Shown here: in pieces, positions 9,159 through 18,962 of the stretch
How the letters are laid out: each line of letters begins with the position of its first letter
Position numbering within the stretch: the first letter of the stretch is position 1
From: an uncultured Agrobacterium sp.
GTDB lineage: Bacteria > Pseudomonadota > Alphaproteobacteria > Rhizobiales > Rhizobiaceae
DNA length: 64,000 nt
NCBI GenBank assembly: GCA_913777615.1
Contig: CAJYTK010000021.1
Location: 1-64,000 of the forward strand
Direction: 5' to 3'
Translations under genes and position numbers: made by a program
Notes under the pieces: model-generated
Databases searched by the model: none
Told to the model about the DNA's origin: nothing
The model's input: only the letters and a program-made list of their open reading frames with translations

Positions 9159-10220
9159 TTGGCATCGATGAACATCGTCAATGTCGGGAAAGCCTATGGA
9201 AGCCTGACAGTGATCCATGGCGTTACCGTTGAAATACCTGACGGCGAATTTGTCGTTTTGGTGGGGCCGTCCGGCTGCGGAAAATCGACCCTGCTGCGGA
9301 TGGTCGCCGGGCTTGAGCCGATCACTTTTGGGGATATCCAGATCGACGGAAAAGTGGTCAACGACCTGCCTCCGAAGGATCGCGATATTGCCATGGTGTT
9401 TCAGAGCTATGCGCTCTATCCGCACAAGACAGTCGCGGAGAACATGGGCTTTGCGCTAAAAATGCGTGGAGAGGCCAAGGCGAATATCGATTCCCGCGTC
9501 CGTACGGCGGCAGAGATACTAGATCTTACACCTTATCTGGCCCGTTATCCCCGCCAGCTTTCCGGTGGCCAGCGCCAGCGTGTGGCTATGGGGCGAGCGA
9601 TTGTTCGCGATCCCAAAGTTTTTCTCTTCGATGAGCCATTATCCAACCTCGATGCCAAGCTGCGCGTGCAGATGCGGGCTGAAATCAAGGAATTGCAGCG
9701 ACGTTTGGCAACGACCATGATCTATGTGACGCATGATCAAGTGGAGGCCATGACCATGGCCGACCGTATTGTCGTGCTGCGAGACGGGCGCGTGGAACAG
9801 ATCGGTTCGCCGCTGACGCTTTATGATAAGCCCGCAAATACCTTCGTTGCCGGTTTCATCGGTTCTCCATCCATGAACCTCATCAAAGGCCATATTCGCA
9901 ATGCCGCTGAACCCTATTTCGAAACGGATGATGGCATTCGCTTGCCCCTATCAAGCACGCCTGCCGGCTCTGATGGAAGGTCTGCCTTTTATGGTATCCG
10001 GCCAGAGCATTTCACGCTTGGCGGAACTGTCAGCGCGCAGGTGACGGTAGTGGAATCGACTGGCTCGGAAACGCAAGTCTTTGCCAAGCTTGGTGAGCAG
10101 AAGATCATCGGCGTCTTTCGCGAGCGCGTGGAAGAGCCCGCGGGCGGCACGATTGCAATGACGCCGAATGTTGCGCTGGTCCATCTTTTCGATGGGGAAA
10201 GCGGATTGAGGCTGGAGTGA
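9159..10220 (+). CDS. ABC transporter ATP-binding protein, MalK/UgpC type (CUT1)
   Basis: 353 residues if started at the TTG at 9159, which sits 8 nt after GGAGGAG and gives the family-like start M-A-S-M-N-I-V; the ATG at 9168 is 17 nt from that site, so less likely. Walker [10 protein letters not shown], signature LSGGQRQRV, Walker B VFLFDEP and the switch His in YVTHDQ are intact, and a C-terminal MalK-type OB domain follows from about residue 235 (GIRPEHF). It powers import by the two permeases downstream. First gene of the operon 9159-15015. Confidence 0.93.
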   Translation: MASMNIVNVGKAYGSLTVIHGVTVEIPDGEFVVLVGPSGCGKSTLLRMVAGLEPITFGDIQIDGKVVNDLPPKDRDIAMVFQSYALYPHKTVAENMGFALKMRGEAKANIDSRVRTAAEILDLTPYLARYPRQLSGGQRQRVAMGRAIVRDPKVFLFDEPLSNLDAKLRVQMRAEIKELQRRLATTMIYVTHDQVEAMTMADRIVVLRDGRVEQIGSPLTLYDKPANTFVAGFIGSPSMNLIKGHIRNAAEPYFETDDGIRLPLSSTPAGSDGRSAFYGIRPEHFTLGGTVSAQVTVVESTGSETQVFAKLGEQKIIGVFRERVEEPAGGTIAMTPNVALVHLFDGESGLRLE

Positions 10221-10279
10221 ATCTGGTCGTCGCCGTCAGGAGAAAAGCGACGATAACAAATCAACGGGAGGAGAACCGC

Positions 10280-11941
10280 ATGAAAGTCAGTGATTTCGAG
10301 AGAATGATGGCTATCGGCCTGAGCCGCCGTGCCATCTTGAAAACCGGTGCGAGCCTGGGTGCCGCGGCAGCTGCAGGCAGTATGATGGGTCCGTTCGGAG
10401 CAGCTTATGCGCAGGACGCATCCTTGCGCAGTCAGATATTGCAGGTGCCGGGCGTCGGCAAGGGCTCTCCAACTGATGCTGACTGGCAGAAGGTCGGCGA
10501 AATGTGTCTGGGGGCGACGAAGAAAAACGTCAAGCAGGGCGAATTTGCCGGTGTCGAGCTTTCCTTCATGGGCCTCAACAACCAGAACCTTCACAATGTT
10601 CTGTTTCGCGGCTTTCTGAAGCCTTGGGAAGAGTACACAGGTGCCAAGATTACCTGGATCGATCTGGCGCAGGCGGATTATAATCCGCGTCTGCAACAGG
10701 CCATCGCCACCGGCACAGTCGATTTCGACATCCTCGAGATGGGTGCGCCGTTCGAGGGTGATGTTTGCGGCAAGGGGCTGGCCTCCGAGATGCCGGATTG
10801 GGTCAAGGCCCAGATCGATATGGACGACTATGTCGATTACTTGAAAGCGCCCGTAGGCACATGGGATGGCAAGACCTACCGCGTGTCTGTCGATGGCGAC
10901 TGCCACAACTTCAATTATCGCACCGATTACTTCACCGATGCCGATCTTGCCAAAGCCTGGAAGGACGAGGGCCACGAGGGCGAGTGGGGCGTGCCGAAAA
11001 CATGGCAGAAGGTGCAGGAAGTCACCAAATTCCTCAAGGGCAAGACCGTCGCTGGCGGTGATGCTCTTGGCTATCTCGATGCGCCAAAGGCCTGGGGTGG
11101 TTTCGGCTTCTACTTCCTCGGCAGCCGTGCGACGGCATATGCCAAGCATCCGGATGACAAGGCTTGGCTGTTCGACGCTGACACGATGAAACCACGCATC
11201 AACAATCCTGCCTGGGTTCGTGCCATTCAGGACGTTATCGATGCTCTGCCATCTGAAGCGGGCGACCAGCTAAATGCCGATCCCGGCACCACGGCCTTCC
11301 AGCAGTTTCTTGCTGGAACCGGCTCGATGGTCTCGTGGTGGGGTGATGTCGGTGCTGCCGCACGCACCAGCGATAGTTCTGTTGTGGGCGACACCATTGG
11401 TTTCGATATCCTGCCGGGTTCTGACGATGTCTATAATTCGAAAACCGGCAAATGGGAGAAGTTGGCGAGCGGTCCGAACCACGCCCCGAACATGGCCTAT
11501 CTCGGGTGGGGCGTTTACGTCATGTCGCGGGTCGACAGCGATGAGAAAAAGAAAAAGGCGGCCTGGAGCGCGGCAGCCCATCTGGGTGGCAAGGACATCG
11601 CGCTTTGGACGGCAGCCTATCCATCCGGCTTCCAGTGCTATCGCAAGAGCCAGTTCGACATCAAGGAATGGGTGACGGCGGGTTATGACGAGGCGTTCAT
11701 CTCGAACTACCTCGCCTCGCAGTCCAACTCCTACAATCACCCCAACGCTGCCATCGAGCCGCGTATTCCCGGTATCTTCCAATATTACAGCATCGCGGAA
11801 GATGAGCTTGCCAAGGTGTTTGCCGGACAGGCCAGCGCTCAGGCCGGAGCGGACGCCATCGCTGCGGCATGGGAAAAGCTGACGGATCAGCTCGGGCGCG
11901 ACAAGCAGATTGCACTTTACAAGGCCTCGCTCGGGGCATGA
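10280..11941 (+). CDS. ABC sugar-binding protein with Tat signal (CUT1)
   Basis: 553 residues, long for the family. The ATG at 10280 follows GGGAGGAG. A twin-arginine signal is visible: SRRAILKTG followed by an alanine-rich stretch and cleavage near AYA-Q (about residue 38). The mature part is a family-1 extracellular solute-binding protein with WDGKTYRV and MVSWWGDVGA stretches. It should bind the sugar in the periplasm and deliver it to the MalF/MalG-type permeases. Tat export means it folds before export. A stem-loop follows its stop before the next gene. Confidence 0.92.
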   Translation: MKVSDFERMMAIGLSRRAILKTGASLGAAAAAGSMMGPFGAAYAQDASLRSQILQVPGVGKGSPTDADWQKVGEMCLGATKKNVKQGEFAGVELSFMGLNNQNLHNVLFRGFLKPWEEYTGAKITWIDLAQADYNPRLQQAIATGTVDFDILEMGAPFEGDVCGKGLASEMPDWVKAQIDMDDYVDYLKAPVGTWDGKTYRVSVDGDCHNFNYRTDYFTDADLAKAWKDEGHEGEWGVPKTWQKVQEVTKFLKGKTVAGGDALGYLDAPKAWGGFGFYFLGSRATAYAKHPDDKAWLFDADTMKPRINNPAWVRAIQDVIDALPSEAGDQLNADPGTTAFQQFLAGTGSMVSWWGDVGAAARTSDSSVVGDTIGFDILPGSDDVYNSKTGKWEKLASGPNHAPNMAYLGWGVYVMSRVDSDEKKKKAAWSAAAHLGGKDIALWTAAYPSGFQCYRKSQFDIKEWVTAGYDEAFISNYLASQSNSYNHPNAAIEPRIPGIFQYYSIAEDELAKVFAGQASAQAGADAIAAAWEKLTDQLGRDKQIALYKASLGA

Positions 11942-11971
11942 GGCCTAGTGCAAATCTTTAGTTTGCAATTG

Positions 11972-11998
11972 CTCAGGCGGTTGGTTTTGCCGCCTGAG
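11972..11998 (+). promoter_or_regulatory. Intercistronic stem-loop after the binding-protein gene
   Basis: A 9-bp perfect stem CTCAGGCGG / CCGCCTGAG with a 9-nt loop and no T-run, between the binding-protein gene and the permease gene. Such hairpins commonly protect the upstream message end and lower downstream expression in binding-protein operons. Confidence 0.7.
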
Positions 11999-12041
11999 TC
12001 GCCAAGTCTTCCGTTCGGCTTACCAGCCAAGAGGTCTGCTC

Positions 12042-13157
12042 ATGTCGCATACGATCACGCAAACCATCAGCCCTGTGCAGCGGACCGTCGTTCCACCAAG
12101 CTCCGCGCGGCGTGGAAAGCTGTTGCTCATGGCCGCGACGGTGCTGCTCTTTGGCGCCCTTCTTGCGCAGATAGCTGACGCAGCCGGCATCACGACCTTT
12201 GGTTTCGTCAGCTGGCAACCATTGCTGTTTGCCTACATCATATGGGCTGCAGCGCTTTGCGCGGCGCAAGTCATGATCCGCGGGGAGGCGGGGCAGCGCG
12301 CAGCTTTCGTTTTGCCAGCCGTTCTCTTCACTGTGGCCATGGTGGTTTTCCCCACGGTCTTCGGCCTCTATATCGCTTTTACCGACTGGAACCTGAGCGC
12401 TGTAGCGGGCCGCCGTTTCAACGGGCTTGATAATCTGAGAACACTGTTTGCAGATCGCTACTTCTGGAACGCGCTGCTGAACATGGTCTATTATGTTCTG
12501 TCTGTTCTGGTGCAATATGCCATCGCCTTCGGGCTCGCATTGTTGCTGAACGCGGAGATCAAAGCGCGTAAATTCTTTCGTGTCGCGTTCCTGCTGCCGT
12601 TGATGTTGAGCCCCGTTGCCGTGAGCTGGATGATCGGCAAATCGTTGATGGAGTATCGTTTCGGCCCAGCTGCGACGCTTGCGCGCCACCTCGGTTGGGA
12701 CAATCCGGCATTCTTCTCGACGCCATGGTTGGCGCGGACTTCGATCATGGCCATGGATGCCTGGGTCTCCATCCCCTTCATGATGATCCTGCTGCTTGCG
12801 GGGCTTCAGGCCTTGCCCTCCGAAATCAAGGAAGCGGCGAAGGTGGATGGAGCGTCCGGTTGGCAGAGCTTCAAGGAAATCACCTTTCCGCTGATGCTGC
12901 CTGTGAGCATAACGGTCATCATTCTTCGTATCATTTTTCAGCTGAAGCTGGCCGATATCGTTATCAACGTAACTGCAGGTGGACCGGGCGGAGCGACCGA
13001 TACCGTTTCCAGCTTCATCTTCCGTGAATACAGAGACCGCTCCAATGTCGGCTACGGCACCATGCTTGCGGAATTCTATCTCGTCATCATCATCATTTTC
13101 GTCGCGCTCATCCTGAAAGGGGCGAGCCGCTGGATGCAACGGGACAATCGAGGCTGA
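12042..13157 (+). CDS. ABC sugar permease, MalF type (CUT1)
   Basis: 371 residues with about 8 hydrophobic segments; the two extra N-terminal segments (about 28-48 and 55-80) precede the usual six. The EAA loop that contacts the ATPase is present (EIKEAAKVDGASGWQSF). Inner-membrane half of the transporter, paired with the next gene 5 bp downstream. The start at 12042 is preceded only by a weak AAGAGG. Confidence 0.92.
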   Translation: MSHTITQTISPVQRTVVPPSSARRGKLLLMAATVLLFGALLAQIADAAGITTFGFVSWQPLLFAYIIWAAALCAAQVMIRGEAGQRAAFVLPAVLFTVAMVVFPTVFGLYIAFTDWNLSAVAGRRFNGLDNLRTLFADRYFWNALLNMVYYVLSVLVQYAIAFGLALLLNAEIKARKFFRVAFLLPLMLSPVAVSWMIGKSLMEYRFGPAATLARHLGWDNPAFFSTPWLARTSIMAMDAWVSIPFMMILLLAGLQALPSEIKEAAKVDGASGWQSFKEITFPLMLPVSITVIILRIIFQLKLADIVINVTAGGPGGATDTVSSFIFREYRDRSNVGYGTMLAEFYLVIIIIFVALILKGASRWMQRDNRG

Positions 13158-13162
13158 AGCCC

Positions 13163-14086
13163 ATGGCAGCACATGTTGAAACATCCACCCCACGATTAAG
13201 CTTTTGGTCCCGCCGACCGCAGTTCATGACCAGCAGTCTGCTGATCTATGCGGCTTTGGTGTTCTGGGCTTTCGTGTCGCTATTTCCAATATACTGGACC
13301 ATCACAACGTCCTTCAAGACGGCAGTCAATGTGACGCAAGGGCATCTCATTCCTTTCGTTGACTTTACGCCGGATTGGAAAGGCTGGCGCTCACTGGGTC
13401 TTTCTCCCGATACGATCTTCGCGCAATCGACGGTTCGTGACGAATTTATTCGCCGCTTTCTTAACAGTATCGTAGCCTCGGCCGGCGCATCGTTTCTGGC
13501 GGTATTGATCGGCTCGCTGGCGGCCTACGGCCTCAGCCGCTTTTCCTACAAATTTCTCTGGATGAAGAATAAGGATATTTCCTTCTTCTTCTTGTCTCAA
13601 CTCATACTGCCGCCTGTCGTTTTGGCGATGCCATTTCTGGTTCTCTACAAACATCTGATGCTGCTCGACACGCTGGCCGGCCTTATCCTCGTCTATACGC
13701 TGATGGTGCTGCCCATCGTTATATGGATCATGCGCGATCAGTTCGACACGATACCTGTCGAACTTGAGCAGGCAGCACTGGTGGATGGTTGTTCGATCTG
13801 GGGTGCATTTCTGCGCATCGTTTTGCCCATCGCCTTGCCCGGCATGGTTGCGGCCTTCATCCTTTCGGTCATTCTGTGCTGGAACGAGTATTTTTTCGCC
13901 GCGCTGCTAACGAGCTCGAACGCCAAGACCCTACCGGTGATGGTGGCCAGCCAAACAGGGTCACAGGGCATCAACTGGTGGTCGATGGCGGCGATTGCTA
14001 CGGCGGCCATAATGCCGCTCGTTCTCGTCGGTATCTTCCTTGAGCGCTATATCGTGAAGGGCCTCACCGCAGGCGCCGTAAAATGA
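13163..14086 (+). CDS. ABC sugar permease, MalG type (CUT1)
   Basis: 307 residues, six membrane segments, with the EAA loop ELEQAALVDGCSIWGAF near residue 200 and the typical end in a RYIVKGLTAGAVK tail shared by MalG proteins. Second permease half. Its stop overlaps the ATG of the ribokinase gene by 4 nt (ATGA), showing that the kinase belongs to the transporter operon. Confidence 0.93.
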   Translation: MAAHVETSTPRLSFWSRRPQFMTSSLLIYAALVFWAFVSLFPIYWTITTSFKTAVNVTQGHLIPFVDFTPDWKGWRSLGLSPDTIFAQSTVRDEFIRRFLNSIVASAGASFLAVLIGSLAAYGLSRFSYKFLWMKNKDISFFFLSQLILPPVVLAMPFLVLYKHLMLLDTLAGLILVYTLMVLPIVIWIMRDQFDTIPVELEQAALVDGCSIWGAFLRIVLPIALPGMVAAFILSVILCWNEYFFAALLTSSNAKTLPVMVASQTGSQGINWWSMAAIATAAIMPLVLVGIFLERYIVKGLTAGAVK

Positions 14087-15015
14087 GGTCTGGAATGAAG
14101 TCAGGCGTTTCCATTCTCGGTATTTTCGTTGCTGATACCGCCTATCTTGCGCCCCGCATGCCTGCTGTGGGCGAAACCATTACTGGCAGCGGCTTTGCAG
14201 TCGGTCCGGGCGGCAAAGGTTCCAACCAGGCCGTTGCCGCGGCGCGTGCCGGTGCGAAGGTGTCTTTCATTTCCAAGATTGGCCGCGACACATTTGGCGA
14301 TCTGGCCCTGAAGACATATGAAGAGGCCGGCGTGACGGCAAAGCTGACGGTTATGGACGATCAGCCGACCGGTGCCGCTTTCATCTACGTCAACGACAGC
14401 ACCGGCGACAATGCCATTATCGTTTATGCGGGAGCAGCAGGAACGATCGGTGTTGGCGATGTGGAAGCGGCACGCGACACAATTGCGCAATCCAACGTTT
14501 TCGTCACCCAGCTAGAACAGCCTGTGGAGGCCGCGCGGCATGCCTTGGAAATTGCGCGCAACGCCAGTGTCACAACGATTTTCAACCCCGCACCAGCGGA
14601 GGCCTTCCCGGAGGACGTCTACCGCCTTTGTGACTTCATTATTCCGAACGAGACGGAAGCTGCCGCGCTTGTCGGCTTTCCAATCGATACGCTTGATGAT
14701 GCCAAGCGCGCGGGCGATATTTTCCTGTCTCGCGGCGTTGGCGCGGCCATCATCACGCTTGGCGCGCGGGGCGTGTTGTTTCATGCGCCGGGCCAATCCG
14801 TTCATGTGCCTGCCGTCTTCTGTGGTCCGGCCATCGATACGACCGGCGCGGGGGATGCATTCGTGGGTGGATTTGCGGCTGCGCTTTCGCGTGGCGCCGA
14901 GCCGCTTTGGGCGGTGCGGCTCGGTTGCGCGACCGCCGGTATTGCCGTGACCCGGCGTGGGACGGCCCCAGCAATGCCGATGCTTGCCGAAATCGAAGCA
15001 GTGATGGCGCGCTGA
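14083..15015 (+). CDS. Ribokinase-type PfkB sugar kinase (first of two)
   Basis: 310 residues from the overlapping ATG (a second ATG at 14095 is possible). PfkB signature 1 is present (GGKGSNQAVAAARAG) and signature 2 carries the catalytic Asp (DTTGAGDAFVGG); the layout matches ribokinase. It should phosphorylate the imported sugar with ATP in the cytoplasm. D-ribose is the simplest guess, but the neighbouring isomerase and the presence of two transporters mean that another pentose or a hexose is possible. Confidence 0.9.
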   Translation: MRSGMKSGVSILGIFVADTAYLAPRMPAVGETITGSGFAVGPGGKGSNQAVAAARAGAKVSFISKIGRDTFGDLALKTYEEAGVTAKLTVMDDQPTGAAFIYVNDSTGDNAIIVYAGAAGTIGVGDVEAARDTIAQSNVFVTQLEQPVEAARHALEIARNASVTTIFNPAPAEAFPEDVYRLCDFIIPNETEAAALVGFPIDTLDDAKRAGDIFLSRGVGAAIITLGARGVLFHAPGQSVHVPAVFCGPAIDTTGAGDAFVGGFAAALSRGAEPLWAVRLGCATAGIAVTRRGTAPAMPMLAEIEAVMAR

Positions 15016-15028
15016 CGCCATCAGATTT

Positions 15029-15055
15029 GGCCGCGCACCCCGCGGCCTTTCTTCT
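15029..15055 (+). terminator. Terminator after the ribokinase gene
   Basis: Stem GGCCGCG / CGCGGCC with a 5-nt loop, followed by TTTCTTCT. It closes the 9159-15015 operon; the next gene has its own copy of the shared motif. Confidence 0.75.
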
Positions 15056-15176
15056 CATGTCAGGCCACCATAGTTGCAAAAAGCTTCGCGGCTGATTTCG
15101 CGCGTCCTGACGCACGGATTAACGTCAAAAAACGCGACCTCCGACACGAATTGATGCTATGCACAACATATATAGC

Positions 15177-15205
15177 TTTACAAAATAGAATTAATTTGTG
15201 AAGTT
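15177..15205 (+). promoter_or_regulatory. Shared spaced motif, copy 3 (before the isomerase/CUT2 operon)
   Basis: TTTACAAAA, 11 nt, TGTGAAGTT, identical in both blocks to copy 2 although the 11-nt spacer differs. It ends 31 bp before the GTG start at 15237. The conserved blocks with a diverged spacer argue for a protein-binding site. Confidence 0.7.
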
Positions 15206-15236
15206 GCGTCAACAGCGACTGAAGTGAGCAAGACCA

Positions 15237-16217
15237 GTGACCCAATTGAAATTCGCCACCCGACTGAATTCCTTCGCCTCGAAGCCTGCTGCCGAGTGGC
15301 CTGATATTTCCGGCAAGCCGACCATGTTGCAGATGGCAAAGCGTGCTGCGAAGGTAGATGGTTTGACGGATCTAGATCTGAATTATCCCGACCATGTTGC
15401 TGATGATCCGGCGCTTCTTGCTCGCCAGATAGGCGATCTGGGGCTTGCTATTAATGGCTTTGCCATGCGCTATTATACCAATCCGGCGTTCAAGATCGGT
15501 GCCTTCACCAACCCGGATGCAGCTGTGCGCCGGGAAGCGATCGATCTCACGAAGAAGGGTATCGACGCTGCGCGTGCCGCTGGCAGTAACCTGATGACGT
15601 TGTGGCTGGGGCAGGATGGCTTCGATTACGCCTTCCAGGCTGACTACCACACTCTGTGGCAACACGAGATTGACGGAATTCGTGAAGTTTGCGCTCATGA
15701 TCCGGATTGCCTCATCAGCATCGAATACAAGCCCAACGAGCCTCGTTCCTACAGCCTTATGCCAGATTGCGCGACCACGCTGCTGGCCATCAAGGATGTT
15801 GACATGCCCAACCTGGGTGTGACGCTCGACTTTGCTCATGTGCTTTATGCGGACGAGCAGCCTGCTTTCGCTGCAGCCCTGATTGCCCGCTACAGCCGCG
15901 TTCTCGGCGTTCACCTCAATGACGGTTACGCCAAGCGTGACGACGGCCTGATGGTGGGAGCCGTGCATACCCAGCAGACGATCGAGCTTCTGCGCCAGAT
16001 CCGCAAGGACGGTTATGATGGTGCGATCTATTTCGATACCTTCCCTGACATGACCGGCCTCGACCCGGTTCACGAATGCGAAGTCAACATTCAGACCGTC
16101 AAGCGGATGCTGAAAGTGGTGGATCGTATCGAGCAGGACAATCGCCTGTCCGGTGCCGTTGAACGTCAGGATGCCGTTTCCGCGCAGGCCGTCATTCAGG
16201 AACTGATGCTCGGCTGA
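15237..16217 (+). CDS. Xylose isomerase-like TIM-barrel sugar isomerase or epimerase
   Basis: 326 residues from a GTG. An AP-endonuclease-2/xylose-isomerase-like barrel: candidate metal ligands are the Glu in ISIEYKP, the Asp in VTLDFAH, the His in LGVHLNDG and an acidic residue near YFDTFPD. It probably interconverts an aldose and a ketose or epimerises a ketose. It heads the operon that continues with the CUT2 transporter, RpiR regulator and second kinase, so it should act on the same imported sugar. Substrate unknown. Confidence 0.87.
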   Translation: MTQLKFATRLNSFASKPAAEWPDISGKPTMLQMAKRAAKVDGLTDLDLNYPDHVADDPALLARQIGDLGLAINGFAMRYYTNPAFKIGAFTNPDAAVRREAIDLTKKGIDAARAAGSNLMTLWLGQDGFDYAFQADYHTLWQHEIDGIREVCAHDPDCLISIEYKPNEPRSYSLMPDCATTLLAIKDVDMPNLGVTLDFAHVLYADEQPAFAAALIARYSRVLGVHLNDGYAKRDDGLMVGAVHTQQTIELLRQIRKDGYDGAIYFDTFPDMTGLDPVHECEVNIQTVKRMLKVVDRIEQDNRLSGAVERQDAVSAQAVIQELMLG

Positions 16218-16294
16218 TCTGCACACGAAAATCCAAAACCTCGTCACAACGCATGCCGAAGGCGTGCGGACACATTCCATCTGGGAGGAAACCG

Positions 16295-17359
16295 ATGAAG
16301 ACCTTTTTGAAGACAACACTCGCTGCCGGGCTTGCCGCCAGCTTCCTGTTCAGCGCAGCCTTTGCGCAGGAACTTGCGCCGCTGAATTCCGATACGGAAA
16401 AGGATCGCATGGACTGGTCCCAGTTGGAAGCCAAGCTCGGGCCTTTCCCGAAACTACCTGAGGGCACCAAGGCAGGTGCGGTGTCCAAGACGCTGACCAA
16501 TGAATATTGGCGCTCGCTGGGTCTGGGATATGAAGCTTTCGGCAAGAAGGTCGGCGTTCCCGTCGCCTATCAGGCCGCACAGAGCGAAGGCGACCAACTG
16601 GGTCAGCTCACCATTGCCGAAGGCATGATCACGCAGGGCTACAATGTTTTGCTCGTTTCGCCGCAGACGGATGCCAATCTCCAGCCGGTTATCGAGCAGG
16701 CCAAGGCCGCCAATATTCCTGTCGTCAACGTCAACGATGCCGTCATTCCGCAGGCTGAACATTATGTTGGCAACGTCCAGCGTGACAACGGTGTGCGCGT
16801 GGCCAAATGGTTTATCGAGAACCGTCCGCAGGGCGGCAAGGTTGCCATTGTCGAAGGTCAGGCCGGTGTATACGCTGCCGTGCAGCGCACGGACGGTTTC
16901 AAATCCACAATTACGAAAAACGACAAGTTCCAGGTCGTTGCCAGCGTTCCCGGCAACTGGGATCGCCAGACATCTTATGATGCTGCCACCAACATCCTCA
17001 ACCAGCATCCTGATCTGATTGGTTTCTACGCCAACAACGACGGCATGGCGCTTGGCATCGTTGAAGCTGTCAAGGCTGCGGGTCTTGCTGGCAAGGTCGC
17101 AGTCTTCGGCACGGATGGCATTTCCGATGCCTATGCCTCCATCAAGGCAGGTGAACTGACGGGTACCGTTGACAGCTTCCCAGTTCTGACCGGCGAAGTT
17201 GCGCTTGAGACAGCGCTTCGTCTGGTGGCCGGACAGAAACTGCCCCGCGTTGTCTCCACGCCGCAGGCTCTCATCACCAAAGACAATCTTAGCCGCTATC
17301 AGGGCCAGGGCATCGATGTGCGCGCCGTGCTGATGGAAGACGCCAAGACTGCCAAGTGA
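16295..17359 (+). CDS. ABC sugar-binding protein, ribose/CUT2 type
   Basis: 354 residues from the ATG at 16295 after GGGAGGAA. A Sec signal peptide covers about residues 1-24 (cleavage near AFA-Q). The mature part is a periplasmic-binding-protein type 1 fold (Peripla_BP_4) with the alternating ligand-lobe motifs SPQTDAN, NVNDAV and YANNDGMALG. It binds a monosaccharide in the periplasm. A strong stem-loop separates it from the ATPase gene. Confidence 0.93.
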   Translation: MKTFLKTTLAAGLAASFLFSAAFAQELAPLNSDTEKDRMDWSQLEAKLGPFPKLPEGTKAGAVSKTLTNEYWRSLGLGYEAFGKKVGVPVAYQAAQSEGDQLGQLTIAEGMITQGYNVLLVSPQTDANLQPVIEQAKAANIPVVNVNDAVIPQAEHYVGNVQRDNGVRVAKWFIENRPQGGKVAIVEGQAGVYAAVQRTDGFKSTITKNDKFQVVASVPGNWDRQTSYDAATNILNQHPDLIGFYANNDGMALGIVEAVKAAGLAGKVAVFGTDGISDAYASIKAGELTGTVDSFPVLTGEVALETALRLVAGQKLPRVVSTPQALITKDNLSRYQGQGIDVRAVLMEDAKTAK

Positions 17360-17370
17360 TCAATGCTCAA

Positions 17371-17398
17371 GGAGATGCCGACCAAACCCGGCATCTCC
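17371..17398 (+). promoter_or_regulatory. Intercistronic stem-loop after the binding-protein gene
   Basis: A 10-bp perfect stem GGAGATGCCG / CGGCATCTCC with an 8-nt loop and no T-run, between the binding-protein and ATPase genes; same arrangement as at 11972, 34962 and 45258. Confidence 0.72.
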
Positions 17399-17419
17399 AT
17401 CCAGCCTGAGAGGTGGAAC

Positions 17420-18946
17420 ATGACGCCACGACTGAGATTCGAGACGATTTCCAAGAGCTTTCCCGGCGTCAACGCGCTGACGGACGTTTCATTTGACGTC
17501 GCTCCCGGCGAAATCCATGGACTTCTCGGTGAAAACGGCGCCGGCAAATCCACGCTTTTGCGCATTCTGTCGGGTGTGTTTCGCCCGACATCAGGCACCG
17601 TCTTCGTTGATGGGGAGGCTGTCGCCTTCAAGAAGCCGATGGATGCGCGTGCCGCCGGCATCGCCATGATACACCAGGAACTTCAGCAGGTGCCGCACCT
17701 GAGTGTAGCCCAGAATATGTTTCTCGGACATTCGTTGACGCATATGGGCGGCATGTTCGTGTCCCGCCGCGAACAGGAAGCCCGCGCAGCCGAAGCTCTT
17801 GCGAAGATCGACAAAACAATCGACCCCTCGGCACCAATATCGTCGCTGAAGGTCGCTCAGCGCCAGATCGTTGAAATTGGTCGCGCGCTTCTCGACAAGG
17901 CGAAGGTCATCGCCATGGACGAGCCGACATCGAGCCTGACCCCCAGCGAGTTCGATCGTCTGGCCGAGGTCATCGCCAGCCTGTCGCAAAGCGGCGTTTC
18001 TATTATTTATGTGTCGCACAAGATGGATGAGGTCTTCCGCATCTGCCAGCGCTCCAGCATTATGCGCGATGGCAAGTTGGTGGACATTGTCAATCTTGCC
18101 GAGGTTTCGGAAACCGACGTGATCGCGAAGATGGTCGGTCGCGAATTGATGCAGGAAGAGCATAATTCCTTCGTCAAGGATACCGTCAAGCTCGAGGCTA
18201 GAAACCTCTCTTCGGCCACAAGAATTCGCGATGTGTCCTTCACCTTGCGTAAGGGCGAAGTTCTCGGCATTGCCGGGCTAGTCGGCTCTGGCCGTACGGA
18301 GCTTTTGCGTCTGCTGGCGGGTGTAGACCGCCTGAGCGCAGGATCGATCAGCATCGACGGCAAGGAGCAGAGCTTCGCCAACCCGCGCGACGCGATCGCT
18401 GCCGGTATCGGGCTGGTGCCGGAAGAGCGCAAACGTGAGGGCATCATTCCCTTGCGTCCCGTATCCAGCAATATGGCGCTGGCCTCCCTCAGTCGTTTTT
18501 CGTCCGGCGGTATGATCAACAATGCCAAGCTTCGGACGACCGCGAAGGATTTGCTGAAGCGTGTCAATCTTCGACCCTTCCAGTTGGATCGCCCGATCCG
18601 CTTGTTCAGCGGTGGCAATCAGCAAAAGGCGATTATCGCGCGCTGGCTGGCGGCCAAGTCGCAAATCCTGCTGTTTGATGAACCGACCCGCGGGATCGAT
18701 GTCGGCGCCAAGTCGGAAATCTATCATCTGATCGAAGACCTCGCCCGCGAGGGGCGTTCCATCATCGTCGTCTCTTCCGAACTCCCGGAAGTCATCCGTC
18801 TGTCTGATCGTGTACTGGTGATGCGCGAGGGGCGGATCGCCGCGACCATTGAACGTGATCAACTAAGCGAAAGCGCGATTGTCGCGCATGCCATTCCAGG
18901 GGCGAATGCCGATGCGGATGAGGCGCGCGTTGCGCGACCCGTGTGA
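17420..18946 (+). CDS. Double-domain sugar ABC ATPase (RbsA/CUT2 type)
   Basis: 508 residues from the ATG at 17420 (GAGAGGTGG upstream; the earlier open frame runs across the hairpin). Two ABC halves: Walker A GENGAGKST in the first; in the second GLVGSGRTEL, degenerate as usual in this family, and a canonical signature FSGGNQQKA, while the first-half signature is the usual divergent VAQRQIVEI. Walker B sequences are intact (VIAMDEPTS, ILLFDEPTR). Energises the CUT2 permease encoded next. Confidence 0.94.
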   Translation: MTPRLRFETISKSFPGVNALTDVSFDVAPGEIHGLLGENGAGKSTLLRILSGVFRPTSGTVFVDGEAVAFKKPMDARAAGIAMIHQELQQVPHLSVAQNMFLGHSLTHMGGMFVSRREQEARAAEALAKIDKTIDPSAPISSLKVAQRQIVEIGRALLDKAKVIAMDEPTSSLTPSEFDRLAEVIASLSQSGVSIIYVSHKMDEVFRICQRSSIMRDGKLVDIVNLAEVSETDVIAKMVGRELMQEEHNSFVKDTVKLEARNLSSATRIRDVSFTLRKGEVLGIAGLVGSGRTELLRLLAGVDRLSAGSISIDGKEQSFANPRDAIAAGIGLVPEERKREGIIPLRPVSSNMALASLSRFSSGGMINNAKLRTTAKDLLKRVNLRPFQLDRPIRLFSGGNQQKAIIARWLAAKSQILLFDEPTRGIDVGAKSEIYHLIEDLAREGRSIIVVSSELPEVIRLSDRVLVMREGRIAATIERDQLSESAIVAHAIPGANADADEARVARPV

Positions 18947-18962
18947 ACCTACAGGACAAGTC

